Positions 1-10,167 are shown, counted from the first letter of the stretch. The stretch: 64,000 nt of DNA from Apoda limacodes (GCA_946406115.1 OX291557.1:13114501-13178500); one strand, 5' to 3'. Notes: generated by a model not told the origin, from the letters alone. Translations and numbers: made by a program.

Positions 1-1
1 A

Positions 2-857
2 ATGTCTGTGCAAAATGAAAACAAAGTGAACGCATTACCAGCGGAAGCAGAGTCAGCGCAGGTGTCGGTGACTGCAAGAATACCGGACTTCTGGACAGAC
101 TCGCCCAGGGTATGGTTCCTTCAATTTGAGGCGGTAATTGCAGCACAAAAGGTAGGCGATAATAACAAATTTAACCTTGCCATTACAAAATTAGGTAAGC
201 AACAGATTAAGCAGATAGCAGAAATTTTAACTGATCCGCCAGAGACAGGCAAATACCAGTCTCTAAAAACCAGGTTACTCAGCATTTACGAAGAATCAGA
301 AAGCACGCGAATTCGCAAATTGCTGACCCAGATAGAACTAGACGAACGAAAACCCTCGCAATTGCTGAGGAGCATGAAGGAGCTGGCGCAGAAGAAAATA
401 GCAGACGATGCATTACGAGTTATTTGGCAAGGCCATTTGCCGAACTCGGTTAAGACAGTATTAGCAGTAGCTGATGTAGCGGGACTGGATAGCCTGGCAC
501 TGATGGCAGACAAAATTCTGGAAACAGTGCACACTTCTCATATCGGTAGCGTGGATGCAGCCTGTAATAAGGACGTTGAGCAATCTGGCACACGGCAACG
601 CACAGACGAGATAGATGCGTTAACGAAGAGAATAGCTAGGCTGGTAGTAAAATTAGACGATCTAGTCGGAAAACGTAACTCCAGGTATAGGTCACGATCT
701 TCGTTTAGGCCCAAGCAGAGAGAGGCGTCACACAGACGCACACAAGGTGACGTATGCTATTTTCATAAAAAATTTGGGGATTTTCATAAAAAATTGGGCG
801 TACCGATGTATTAAACCATGCAAATTCGTTAAGCCGGATGCCGACCAGGGAAACTAA
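2..857 (+). pseudogene. Gag-like ORF of a Ty3/gypsy-type LTR retrotransposon, 3' truncated
   Basis: A 270-codon ORF opens at an ATG at base 2. It has the look of insect gypsy-group Gag: an N-terminal FWTDSPRVWFLQFEA block, a helical middle rich in charged residues, and an Arg/Ser-rich stretch before a C-terminal CYFHKKFG start of a zinc knuckle. The knuckle is broken: the FHKK block is duplicated and the remaining PCKF part is in another frame, ending at a TAA at 855-857. No pol ORF and no long terminal repeat can be seen downstream, so this is a remnant. It lies upstream of the first visible Pka-R1 exon, presumably in an intron. Family assignment is from motif memory; that it is a retroelement Gag is fairly secure, the clade less so. 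Confidence 0.7.
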
Positions 858-1247
858 ATACTACTTAGGACAAACGACTGAAACATACTACTTTATATTT
901 GAATTATTTAAATTGATAACTAAATATTAGGGTACGTTGCGTTTTCCAAACCTTTGTATTGTATATTTTATTTTGCCATTAAATTTGTTAAAAATATGTT
1001 TAATGTTAATGTTTTTAGAATTTACGTTAAAAGAGCTTTTATTGGATATTTTTAATTTTACAAGTTTTATATGCAAATTTGATAATATGATGGTTTATTT
1101 GATTTTTAATGTATCTTTTCTTTTAAGTATTGCGTTATATTCCACTATTGAACCCTACATAATTGACTTTACCAATAAATCAGCCATCATCGATTTACCG
1201 GAAAACCATGCCAAACTCGACCTAGTAACTAAAATACCACCGTTTAG
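858..1247. other. AT-rich intronic sequence, no gene seen
   Basis: Very AT-rich sequence between the Gag remnant and the first visible Pka-R1 exon. A 105-codon open frame runs through it, but its low-complexity Phe/Leu/Ile composition looks like chance translation of AT-rich DNA. It ends in the tttag acceptor at 1243-1247. Confidence 0.6.
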
Positions 1248-1467
1248 GTTCTAGTGAACGGCGAGCCAGTAACAACGATCAGTGAAGGCGGCAGTTTCGG
1301 TGAACTCGCGCTGATCTACGGTACGCCGCGAGCGGCAACCGTGCGGGCCCGTACCGCTCTCAAGCTGTGGGGACTAGACCGCGACTCCTACCGCCGCATA
1401 CTCATGGGCTCTACTATAAGAAAGAGGCGCATGTACGACGAGTTCCTATCCAGAGTCTCCATATTGG
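1248..1467 (+). CDS. Pka-R1: PKA regulatory subunit type I, exon carrying cAMP site A cassette
   Basis: The type I regulatory subunit holds the catalytic subunit of protein kinase A inactive until cAMP binds. Read from GTT at 1248, this exon gives 73 codons plus one base: the site A phosphate-binding cassette [16 protein letters not shown] with its cAMP-contacting Glu and Arg, then the RI helix [14 protein letters not shown] and the linker [11 protein letters not shown]. The acceptor is tttag at 1243-1247 and the donor gtgag starts at 1468. The four exons 1248-1467, 7236-7358, 9525-9705 and 10168-10252 join into exactly 203 codons with every phase matched, equal to about the last 200 residues of an animal RI (near 380 in full). 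The dimerisation domain and inhibitor site must lie left of the window. The RI cassette and the C-terminal YNSFVSLSV exclude RII and PKG. Confidence 0.96.
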
Positions 1468-3835
1468 GTGAGAAAGATACTAATTTCACATAAAATACCA
1501 TAAAAGTCGTGACGTCACTGGGTAAAAACAAGTTTCATTTTACAGAATTGTTTTTTTCTGGTTAACATGCCTAATGGTTTTGCAACTCACTAACATTTTC
1601 TCACAAAACTTACAAACGTATTTTACAAACAATACAAAACATTCTAAAAATATTCATTTGACTTGTTTCTTTTTTCAAATATAAACATTTTTGAAAAAAG
1701 CTTTGTACTTAGAGAAAATAAAAAGTACGTTGTGACGGCGCTAGTTAGCATTATTAGGCGCCTTAATACGCATTTTAGACTTAAAAAAAATAAAATTAAA
1801 ATTACAATTTCATAGCTTTCTAACTATTCTATTTTTACCTGTCCTGTAGTAAGCTGGACTATGAACTGTGAAAAATTTGTTTTTACTGTTTCGTTGTAAC
1901 ATTTTTTGATTTTTTGCTACAGCTTAGAGTCAATGCACTAGATTTACGCGATCTAGCCTCTATCGCAGTCTTAACAAATAATATTTTGCTTAAGGTGTCC
2001 ATATTTGTACAGTTTAACTTTGCCTTTTCATATTCTTTTACTAATTTCTTGAATTCGTACATTTATTTTGTTAGGCCAAACGTAAGAAGAGCAAGTTTCA
2101 AACATAGTGCTTGTAATGTAAAATTCGAAATGTATGTAAAAATGTGGGTAGTTTTATAAAAATTATATAAAATACTACGTGCCCTTTTTTTACCTATATG
2201 AATATAATAATACTATAGGCACAGTATAATACTAAACAGTAGTAAATCTTTCTAATTGCAGGCTCGCCGCGCCGTCGTGTAGGTACTTGAGCAATACGGC
2301 TTAGGTTATTACTAAACTTATGGATAAAATAATAGCTGTATTATTTTGTCGTACATGGTCAATGTAAAAAAAAAGTGACGCTGCAAAGTATTTATCCAAA
2401 TTAATCCGCATATACGTACCTACATACAACTAAAGTAAGAAATTTATAGGAAAACATGAACAAGGTTGTGAACTCAAAGGTTATTTACTAGTATAGGTAT
2501 AAACTATAGCAAGTCATATAACGATATTATTATCATAGTAAATTTTAATTTACCACACACGCAGCTATAAATATATTTCAGTTTAATATGATGTATTTTT
2601 ACATATATACAGGTAAGCTACGTGTGTAACAGGCTTTAGTAAGTGTTTCGTAACAATCCAAAAACTGTTTGAATTTGATTTGAATTGATATCCGTTAATG
2701 ACTGGCAGAATTTTTATTACAAGGTCTTCAAAACAATTTTAAGGGCTCCGTTCCTACAATTTTGAAAAACAAGGCGGCCAAGTTACATGTTGTATACGCA
2801 TTTCGTTCGTGCGTAGGGTTCCGTAGAATAAAAATTATTGCTTAAATCTAAAAAACTTGTGGATCGGTTATGTTTAAAACCGTTTTTAACAAAAGTATTT
2901 TATGCTAGATATGTTTGGGGGTTAGTGTCACAAAATTTTCAACTTTAAAAGTTTCAAAATAAATATTATACATCTTATGCCTGCAATTCACACTGTCTAT
3001 GTAGCCTAAAGGCGATTGCTGACAAGTGCGACCAGTACAACCGTGAAAACGGGCCGCTCGGGTTGGCTTGCCTTTTCGTGTACTGTCCGTGGACCCGCTC
3101 CCGTTTAGTCAACGTTCGGCAGAATAAAACTCCATTGAAAGTTTATAGTTTTAGTAAACTCAGTACCTCTACATCTAGTTTATCTTAAAAGTTTTACGTT
3201 CAAATACACTCATTTGCTAAAACTGACACACGCACCACCTTTTTTCAGATGTTTGCCGCCGCCACAGTGTGGAGTAAAGATTAATGGCAATCGAACGACA
3301 TGTTTAGGTATAACAAAGAAACATAAAATTAAAACAGGTGGGAAGTTAGCCGTTTGCATTGCAGTTCCTAGACTCCACGGAATTAGGACGTGATTTTTTC
3401 TATTGTATAGAAGAAGTCATGTTCTTAATAACCAAGTTAATAACTTTTACTGGTGAAAAAAAATTAAAACAAAAAAATTAAAAAACGTAATTTCTCCTGT
3501 TTTAATTAAATTACAAAGCTATTAATAGTACTAAAACGTAAGGCTTTAGAGGTGCTTTGAAACTGTATTTGACATTTATTTAACATGTTTTTAGTTTCCA
3601 TAAAAAAATTTTTTTTTTTAAATTAGGCATATCTGTTACTCGGGTATTCTACTCTGCCCTTCAAAATAAGTAAATCTATCTATTTTTGTAAGAAAAAGAA
3701 CATGTCCGAAAAACAGGCTTCATAAAACACTGTGCTGTTACCCTTAGTACGTGAGTCCGACTCGCACTTGACCAGTTTTTAGGGTTCCGTACCTCAAAAG
3801 GAAAAGAGAAACCCTTTTAGGATCACTTTGTTGTT
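1468..3835. other. Pka-R1 intron, left part: AT-rich, repeat fragments, no gene
   Basis: Intronic sequence with no coding signal. Around 2740-2870 and 3740-3800 it carries copies of a dispersed repeat recognisable by the words agggttccgta and gagtccgactcgcac, which recur near 22800, 34190, 56120 and 58900. A GC-richer patch at 3000-3130 is not recognised. A short stretch at 2262-2282 sits between an acceptor-like ttgcag and a gtac, but matches nothing in Pka-R1. Confidence 0.6.
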
Positions 3836-3841
3836 CGTCTG

Positions 3842-4541
3842 TCAAGATCCTTTTTCTCAGGAACGCGAAAAGGTATCACGTTGAAATTAATATCAAATAC
3901 TTAAAGACTGCGGTCCCTTAAAGCTATAAAAAAATCAAGGTTCTAAGTCAGCTCAGTAAAAAATGCGGAGGAAAAACGGCCATGTTTGTCGCATAATTTG
4001 ACTTTCATAAACAAATCGAAACCTATGGTGTACTTCCCGTTGTTCTTAGAATTATGAAATTTGACATGAAGCAAGGCACATCACAGATATAGGGATAAAT
4101 CTGAAATAGTTAATTTGTAATTATAACACATTAAAAAAAATCTCTAGTAAGTAGTAGTAAGTAGTAAGTCTATTTATCAAGACCCTTTTACTTAAGAACG
4201 CGTGGAGTTATCAAGTTGAAACTAATATCAAATACAAAATTTCTACGGTCCCTTAAAGCTGCAAAAAAACAATCTTCTATGTTAACGCAAAAAAAAAATA
4301 CGGCCATTTTTGAGGCATATTTAGGTATTAAGTTATTCACAAATAAATCAAAACCTATAGGGTACTTCCTGTTGTTCTAGAATCATGAAATTTGACACGA
4401 AGCAAGGTCTTACATCACAAATATAGGAGTAAAACCGAAATTTGTTAATTTGTAGTAATAACACATTTCAATTTTTGTCTATCTGTCAATACCCTTTTAC
4501 TCGAAAACGCGTCGAATTAACAAGTTGAAATTAATATCAAA
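3842..4541 (+). repeat. Tandem repeat of a ~310-335 bp unit (2 units plus a split third)
   Basis: Units begin at 3842, 4177 and 4486 with the common start tcaaga/tcaata ccctttt. Each carries the same landmarks in order: a cgcg-containing block, ttgaaatta-atatcaaata, a cggtcccttaaagct block, acggccat, a polypurine/acttcc patch and aaatttgacatgaagcaagg. The third unit stops at atatcaaata (4541), where the TIR element is inserted. It resumes at 7045 with ataaagtctacgggcactta, the counterpart of the block that follows in units 1 and 2. The repeat is non-coding and its source unknown; the style fits a lepidopteran non-autonomous repeat with internal iterations. Confidence 0.75.
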
Positions 4542-4543
4542 TA

Positions 4544-4562
4544 TACTGGACAGCAAATAAAT
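4544..4562 (+). repeat. Left terminal inverted repeat of the 2.5 kb element
   Basis: Begins TACTGGACAGC after TA at 4542-4543. It pairs with 7026-7044. The first base is T where the right end implies C, a probable C-to-T change. Confidence 0.85.
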
Positions 4563-5639
4563 TCGTAAAACAGTAAGTTGGATATAATGATCATCAGCTG
4601 CTGATGAAGCCCTAGGTCTGCCCGTACCTGGTCGGCGATCGAATGCTCCAATCTCTAGGTATCGGCTGTAAACCCGTTGTACCGAAGATAGTCATAGGTC
4701 TTATGAAAAAAAAGCTGCACTTTGTGATGGAAGCAAGCCGCTTTGCACAGTGATAGCAGGGACCAAAATAAGCGTTTTTGCCGGCAGCGCCCAAAGTTTC
4801 ATCCCTTAGGCATAGAGATGGCGCCACTTGCCAATGTAAAACTTTCAAACATTCTAGCCTGACGGATCCACGGATTTTGCTGATTAATATGTCAAAAAAT
4901 GGATAATTACTTATTCTACAAAGAAAAAAATATAAAAAAAATTAAAAATATTAAACAATTGTCGAAAATCCCGATTCTTTGAAATTTCTTTTTCAAAATT
5001 TCCGGTTTTGTCTTAATTGCATAAAAAAAATTATGAATAGGTTTTAAATTATGAATTGCTTATATTATTACGATGTTAATAACGCGTTCGATAAAAAAAA
5101 CTGCATGTCAATATGTTAAATAGTTATGAAAATATTTAAGATTCCGTGCTCGCGTGTGACGGTGGCGGGAACATTTCTCTTGCTTCCGAGCGCGCCGTTC
5201 TGCCAAAAAAAAAACATATACAATAAACGGCTACACGGATTTTCATACCCAAACGTTATTTTATGTTTAATATAATATATATTTTTTTGTAATATATGAA
5301 AATAATAAATTAAAATAAAATATTTCTTTTGGAACGGGGTAGAAAATATGTCCATTTTAGTTAACGAATGTCTAAACTGATTATTTTTTAATTTTAGATA
5401 AATGTATTTTAAAATCAAAAATAAAACTGCATCGAAATCAATTAATTTGTTTTTAAAATACGTGTAACAGAAGTTATCAGAAGTCATATTTAATTTTGGA
5501 TATAGATTTTTTGGTTACTTACTTTAAAACGTGTACTTGGAAAACTTGTTTTAAGGAGTAATGTTTGTGTGTGTTAAAAAAATACATTTATTATAAATTT
5601 TTTAATAATGAAATACTAATAGCCTTCTTCAGTTTCCAG

Positions 5640-5900
5640 TTCAAAGGCATCGTTAGCATTGAAAAAAAAAATCTCAATGAAGTACTAATAAGACAATATG
5701 ATGATAATATTGCAGGTCATAATGTATGTTATACATATGGTTGTTTCCTAAGTCGCCCTTGCAGGATTTACATTGCAGAGTGCAGGGTAATCCGACACGT
5801 CGGCAATCGCAACGCAGCTCTGATTTATTCTGGTCATTTCTCAGAAAGTCTGACCAATTACGTGGCAAAGAACCACTAGGAGTAACTTGGCATCGAATTC
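5640..5900 (-). pseudogene. Inverted second copy of the cysteine-rich tail
   Basis: The - strand reads ELRCDCRRVGLPCTLQC then KSCKGDLGNN, the same cysteine tail as on the + strand at 6475-6570 but keeping more of the expected cysteines. The sequence downstream of the tail on this strand (plus-strand 5625-5740) mirrors 6590-6662. It forms one arm of the internal inverted duplication. It is too short and too isolated to be a gene. Confidence 0.55.
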
Positions 5901-6039
5901 CTGTCCTTCTACCTTCCCTTTCTTGTGTTTTGAGACTATTAGGTAAGTATAGATCCCATACTAGGTCTATCCTCTTGCAGTTAAATTTTTGCACAAGATA
6001 TTGAACTTTTGGTTTAAGATCATATAGTAATATTCCTTA

Positions 6040-6580
6040 AATGTGGATGTTTTGCCCAGAAGTAATCACTGCTTTTGCAAGTATATCGAGGCCTCTGAAA
6101 ATCCTCTCTGAAGAAGTAACGACTCAATCGGAACGGTTTGTACTCATTTAGTATCCACATTGTATAAGATTTAATATATGATTCGAATCGTAATTTTGGT
6201 CTCAGATTCACGTGCAAAGTGTATGATGCGAATACGGAGCACATTACTGTTAATGCAGTACTATTACTAGCAAATACTTATTTGCCTCAAAAAATAGGCT
6301 AGTGACAAGCCTCCCACCAACGTGAGCCACTCTGCAAAAACATGCACTACGCGCAGCTTACCAGGCGGGCCATATATGGGGAAATTGTTTGAATTTAGAC
6401 ACTACCATCCCAAGGTGACTGGACTCCACAATGGTCAAGTGAAACGGCCATTTGGCAAGAATTAACCCTGCTCGATCAATGCGCTTGTAAATCAGGCTGC
6501 GAAACAATGCGTTGCGGTGTCCGACGTGTCGGATTACCCTGCACTCTGCAATGTAAATCCGGTGGGCGACTGTAGGAATC
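6040..6580 (+). pseudogene. Decayed C-terminal region of an orphan arthropod protein family with a cysteine-rich tail
   Basis: In broken + strand frames the sequence reads ILSEEVTTQSERFVL (near 6100-6140), then SLPPT followed after a stop by ATLQKHALRAAYQAGHIWG (6310-6385), then DWTPQWSSETAIWQELTLLD, and finally a cysteine cluster CACKSGCETMRC plus RRVGLPCTLQCKS (6475-6570). I recall many unnamed multi-copy arthropod proteins with this order: a SERF-like block, LPPT, a YQAG-x-W block, a W-rich segment, then a Cys tail somewhat like a CXC/TSO1 motif. At least three stops and frame changes show it is dead. No function is known to me. A second partial copy of the Cys tail lies on the - strand at about 5750-5850 in the inverted arm, with the better preserved CDCRR and CKSCKG. 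Family recognition is from memory, not from a search. Confidence 0.6.
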
Positions 6581-7025
6581 AACCGTAACTCGTATTAGTA
6601 CTTCATTGCGATATTTTTTTTTCAGTGCTAACGATGCCTTTGAACTGGAAACTGAAGAAGGCGATTAGTTTTTCATTTCAATTTTTGAAAGTTTTATATT
6701 GGGAAATGGCGCCATCTCTATTCCTAAGGGATGAAACTATGGGCGCTGCCGGCAAAAACGCTTATTTTGGTCCCTACTATCACTGTGCAAAGCGGCTTGC
6801 TTCCATCACAAAGTGCAGCTTTTACCCCAAAAATCGCCATAACACCTATGACTATGATCTGCTGATTCGAAGTGTTTGTGGCTTGCGTACAATGTGAATT
6901 GAGAATAATTTTGTGGTCATTTCAATCCACATGAAACAGTTATTCTGTAAGAATAACTTTGATAGTTGTAAGTTTTATACTTTTTGAGAAAATCGAATCA
7001 GAGTTCTAAGGTAGCGGGTGGCTCG

Positions 7026-7044
7026 ATTTATTTGCTGTCCAGTG
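7026..7044 (-). repeat. Right terminal inverted repeat of the 2.5 kb element
   Basis: Read on the - strand it starts CACTGGACAGC; TA follows at 7045-7046. Confidence 0.85.
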
Positions 7045-7235
7045 TAGTAAATAAAGTCTACGGGCACTTAATGTTGTAAAAAAATTAAGCTTCTAAAAGC
7101 TTTTATAAGTCAATGTCAAATAAAAGCGCAAAACACGGTAATTTTTATCGCATATTGAAACACATATATATATAAATATATACACAATATTACAATATCT
7201 AGTGCACCATAAAATAAGTGTATTATAATTTACAG

Positions 7236-7358
7236 AGAGCTTAGAGAAATGGGAAAGACTGACTGTAGCAGACGCACTGGAGCCTGTGTCGTTTTCTGAT
7301 GGGGAGACCATCGTGCGACAGGGAGAGCCGGGAAACGACTTTTATATTATTGTCGAAG
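7236..7358 (+). CDS. Pka-R1: PKA regulatory subunit type I, linker between cAMP sites A and B
   Basis: Continues the gene from 1467: the split codon G|AG gives Glu, then [36 protein letters not shown], the RI hinge and the first strands of cAMP domain B. The acceptor is tttacag ending at 7235 and the donor gtataa starts at 7359. It ends one base into a codon, completed by GT of the next exon. Confidence 0.95.
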
Positions 7359-7424
7359 GTATAATTTTACGTAATATATGTAAATATATGTATGTATGTG
7401 TGTTTCCATGATATATTATAACGC

Positions 7425-7575
7425 GAGTGATGCCCAGGTGTTGCAAGCGTCCATAGGCAGCGGTGACCGCTTACACTTAAGCGAAAGCTTGTTGCCAGCT
7501 AAGTGATATAAAAAAAGCTTTGCTTAGTTTGGGGCCAGATGCTGCTGTGTAGGAACATCAATTTTTGGTGATCTA
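7425..7575 (+). repeat. Remnants of a LINE/SINE 3' tail
   Basis: Contains the tail block ggtgttgcaagcgtccatag, then caccgctt-like and aagcttgttgcca words, followed by agctttgcttagtttggggcc. The first block is also seen at 58280-58350 after an intact LINE reading frame, at 33165 and, inverted, at 9285. The second block belongs to the tRNA-derived SINE family also seen near 58600. No coding content. Confidence 0.6.
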
Positions 7576-7666
7576 TTATTATAAAGCGAGTGATGCCCAG
7601 GTATTATATATATACATCTAATACCTTTTAACGAGCAATTCTTGTATATATCTTAATATATATAAA

Positions 7667-7883
7667 TCTCGTGTCACAATGTTTGTCCTCAATGGACTCC
7701 TAAACTACTGAACCGATTTTGATCAAACTTCGTAAATATCTGTTATTTGATCCAACTTAAAAGATAGGATAGTTTTTATATCGATATGTCAAGTGCGAGC
7801 CGGACTCGGGCACTATAGGTAAAAACCAACTTTCGCCGGGTACAGAGGGACGGCAGCGGAACAACGTTCGCCGGGACAGCTAG
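7667..7883 (+). mobile_element. Helitron-like fragment, 5'-TC ... CTAG-3'
   Basis: 217 bp starting TC after A and ending ACAGCTAG before T, the end signature of Helitrons. The last 25 bases (acaacgttcgc through cagctag) match the end of 20774-21027 except at a few positions. There is no target duplication, as expected for this class. Some lepidopteran LINE tails also end in AGCTAGT, so the class is tentative. Confidence 0.45.
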
Positions 7884-8139
7884 TATATATATATAAATAT
7901 TTATAATTTGAATCTCGGAAACGGCTCCAACGATTATCATGCAATTTAGTATGCAGGGGATTTCGGGAACGATAAATCGATCTAGCTAAGTTTCATTTTA
8001 AGAAAACGTAGTTTTATCCGTGTAAACAAAAAAATAAGACTCTTCCTGACATCTATTGGCGAGTAGTAAAAAGCAAAACTAAAGACAATAGATGACGTAG
8101 TTAAAAAAAACCGAGCAAAGCAGACGATGGTCGCGCTCC

Positions 8140-8575
8140 TTTGGCCCACCACTACACTGAGGATATTACGGATATTGACGAAGGCGAGATAAGGATAGCT
8201 CTTGAGTAACTTAAGAACAACAAAGCGCCATGTGAAGACGATATCACAACAGAGCTTATGCGAGCCGGTGGGACTCCAGTACTGACGGAACTGCGAGAGC
8301 TTTTTAATACTTTCTTGAATAACGGAAGTACGCCAGAAACGTTTTGGTGGAGTAGGAGCGACGTGGTTCTATTCTTAAAAAATGGAGATAAATCTCTTCA
8401 CGAAAGCCGATCTCACCCCTACGGAACATCTACAAATTGTTCTCAAGAGTTATTACGAATCGTTTTGACCGGAGACTTGACGACTTTCAGCCTCCGGAAC
8501 ATGAACGTTGACAAGACTAAGGTCATGTCCAATATAAACATCGACTTGAAACCAGTGGTTGTCGAAATGTTTTAT
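8140..8575 (+). pseudogene. RTE-type LINE reverse transcriptase fragment, internally deleted
   Basis: The + strand reads DIDEGEIRIALE, a stop, LKNNKAPCEDDITTELMRAG, then GTPVLTELRELFN and FWWSRSDVVLFLKNGDKS, which are RT domain motifs 1-2a of the RTE type (canonical NKAPGEDGI). The frame then shifts and jumps to NVDKTKVMSN, a block that lies past the catalytic core in RTE elements, so the active-site region is deleted. It directly abuts the opposite-strand LINE at 8565. Inactive. Confidence 0.75.
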
Positions 8576-9166
8576 TTTTTTTTATTTTAAACAATTAAGG
8601 TGGCCTGAAACCGCACTGTACGCGACCATTTCGGTTACAAAGAGTGAGAATGAATTCCCTGCCGATGGCGAGCGGTGCCATGGTTGAAAGTAGACGTGGG
8701 CATCATTTCGAACAATTCCTTAGAACACATCCCATTGTACAAGCGGTAGAACACACACAGGGAGACAAAGTCTCTTCTCAGACTTAAGGGTTCGATACGG
8801 CATACGATTAAGGATACGGCAAATGAGGTTGGGATTGTCGACAATTTTTACAGCCCGTCGTTAAACCGAGTCAAGAGGGCCCAGCTGGTATCCGAGTGCA
8901 CCCGCCCAGAGATGTCAGATGTACTCCATATGGAGCCGAACTTGCGACTTGTAAAGCAGCATCCTTTGCCCCGGCGTGAAGTACTGTCTCGCTTCGTTGA
9001 GTACACCTAATTTTTTGGACGCCAGCTTCACCTTGTCTTGCAAATGATCTCGTAACTGAACATGTCGCAATCGAAGCTGTTCGAGAGTACGTTTACCGAG
9101 GTCAGACAATAACACAAGGTAGAAACAACTTCCATAAGGATGCCGTGTTTTGTTATGAGACAACAA
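8565..9166 (-). pseudogene. LINE reverse transcriptase C-terminal region, 5' truncated and deleted
   Basis: On the - strand 9166 to 8915 reads LGKRTLEQLRLRHVQLRD then ASKKLGVLNEARQYFTPGQ and LLYKSQVRLHMEY. After a short gap, 8844 to 8635 reads PLSLRRDFVSLCVFYRLYNG and ELFEMMPTSTF. It then jumps from the CGF position straight into the gccacctt 3' tail and an A-rich end at about 8570. The same family is preserved at 57960-58383 on the + strand, which shows what is missing. Confidence 0.75.
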
Positions 9167-9229
9167 TCGCTATGCCAATATATAGACAAGAGGCATAATG
9201 AGCGGCTTGAAATCTCTGACTGTCGAGTG

Positions 9230-9440
9230 ACGACTAGCTCGACAAACGTGTGCCTGATTGTAAGCGGTCACCGTAGCCTATGGGCGTTTGCAACACCTGG
9301 TGCATCACTCGCGCGTTGCCGACCCTTCATAAATCTAATAACTTCTTTTTTGAAGAACCCCATACTGGAGTCCTTAGAGAAAACCTTGACAGGAAGCTCA
9401 TTCCACAACCTAAGCGTTCGCGGGAGGAAGTTGTTCTAAA
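9230..9440 (-). pseudogene. LINE C-terminal end, second fragment of the same family
   Basis: On the - strand the sequence reads LRLWNELPVKVF, SMGFFKKEVIRFMKGRQRAS and DAPGVANAHR with a stop, the C-terminus of the LINE at 57960-58383. It lies 5' of the 9166-8565 fragment on that strand although it belongs 3' of it, so these are two insertions or a rearrangement. Confidence 0.7.
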
Positions 9441-9524
9441 ATCGTACTGTATGTGATATTTAAGTTCTAGCCAAAGTGTGAGGTTAATCAGACATACATT
9501 AAAGGAAAAATGAACTATATACAG

Positions 9525-9705
9525 GTACTGCGGTGGTGCTACAACAGCGCAATGGGGCAGAGGGGGCAGAAGGTGCAGGCGTGGAGGTGGGTCGACTGGG
9601 GCCCTCGGATTACTTCGGCGAGATCGCGCTACTGCTAGACCGACCACGTGCCGCCACCGTACGGGCGCTCGGCACGCTCAAGTGCGTCAAGCTGGACCGC
9701 GCAAG
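9525..9705 (+). CDS. Pka-R1: PKA regulatory subunit type I, cAMP site B exon
   Basis: Begins GT to complete the Gly codon, then TAVVLQQR, an Ala/Gly/Glu-rich loop (GAEGAEGAG), [11 protein letters not shown] and the site B cassette [16 protein letters not shown] with its Glu and Arg, then LKCVKLDRA. The acceptor atacag ends at 9524 and the donor gtacag starts at 9706. The loop is longer and of lower complexity than the acidic loop of vertebrate RI at the same place; the flanking core is strongly conserved, so it is probably a tolerated loop. Confidence 0.96.
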
Positions 9706-10167
9706 GTACAGCCACATTTGATATACAATACCGGACAATAAATATTACTCATCGATATTTGGAAATAGATAATCGGCTGGCATCGGCTTTGTACAGCATT
9801 ATGCCTGTCGCACCAAATACATACACACCGGTATCTTTTAAAAACTGTTAAAAAACTAGCGTTTGCACATGAGTTAAAATATCCGAAGATGGGTTGCACT
9901 TTGTATCGAAGTCTCAAACCCAATAACAAAAACCTTTTTTATAGATAGGGAACTTATGTACTAATTATAAAAAATACATGTAAAGTTGAGTAAATTAAGA
10001 AATAAATAAATTTGATCTGTAAAATAACTATAGCTATAATAATAAATATAAGTAGATAAAACTTTTACCATATTGCAAACAATATCATAGCTTTATTCCG
10101 TAGCTGCGGTCGCGGCAAGCCTGTAGCAAGTGCATTAAATATAAATTATTAACTTTTTTGTTTTCAG
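9706..10167. other. Pka-R1 last intron
   Basis: AT-rich intron with GT at 9706 and the acceptor ttttcag ending at 10167. No repeat or gene recognised. Confidence 0.8.

Larger units (their letters stand above)
4544..7044 (+). mobile_element. 2.5 kb TIR element (TA target duplication) with an internal inverted duplication and a decayed gene
   Basis: The ends are 19 bp inverted repeats: 4544-4562 matches the reverse complement of 7026-7044 except for the first base, with shared core ACTGGACAGCAAATAAAT. Both ends are flanked by TA (4542-4543 and 7045-7046). The element interrupts the third unit of a tandem repeat, so the empty site can be read from units 1 and 2. Inside, segments near 4590-4850 and 5620-5820 recur inverted at about 6684-6880 and 6520-6662, giving a fold-back layout. 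The + strand right half (about 6040-6580) carries a degenerate C-terminal coding region. TA duplication and a CACTG-type end fit the IS630-Tc1-mariner pattern, but no transposase of that type is present, so the superfamily is open. Confidence 0.8.

Noticed and set aside
937..1254. 105-codon open frame just before the Pka-R1 exon
   Set aside because: Low-complexity Phe/Leu/Ile translation of AT-rich intron; ends exactly where the real acceptor and exon begin.
2262..2282. 21-base micro-exon candidate between an acceptor-like ttgcag and gtac
   Set aside because: Exon 1248-1467 already joins in phase to 7236-7358 with invariant RI residues on both sides, leaving no room for an insert; it also ends in TAG.
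6625..6897. 90-codon frame GAAGKNAYFGPYYHCAKRLA and its mirror at 4612-4848 as a conserved protein
   Set aside because: The similarity is explained by the inverted duplication of a transposon end; downstream of the Cys tail it is likely 3' non-coding sequence.
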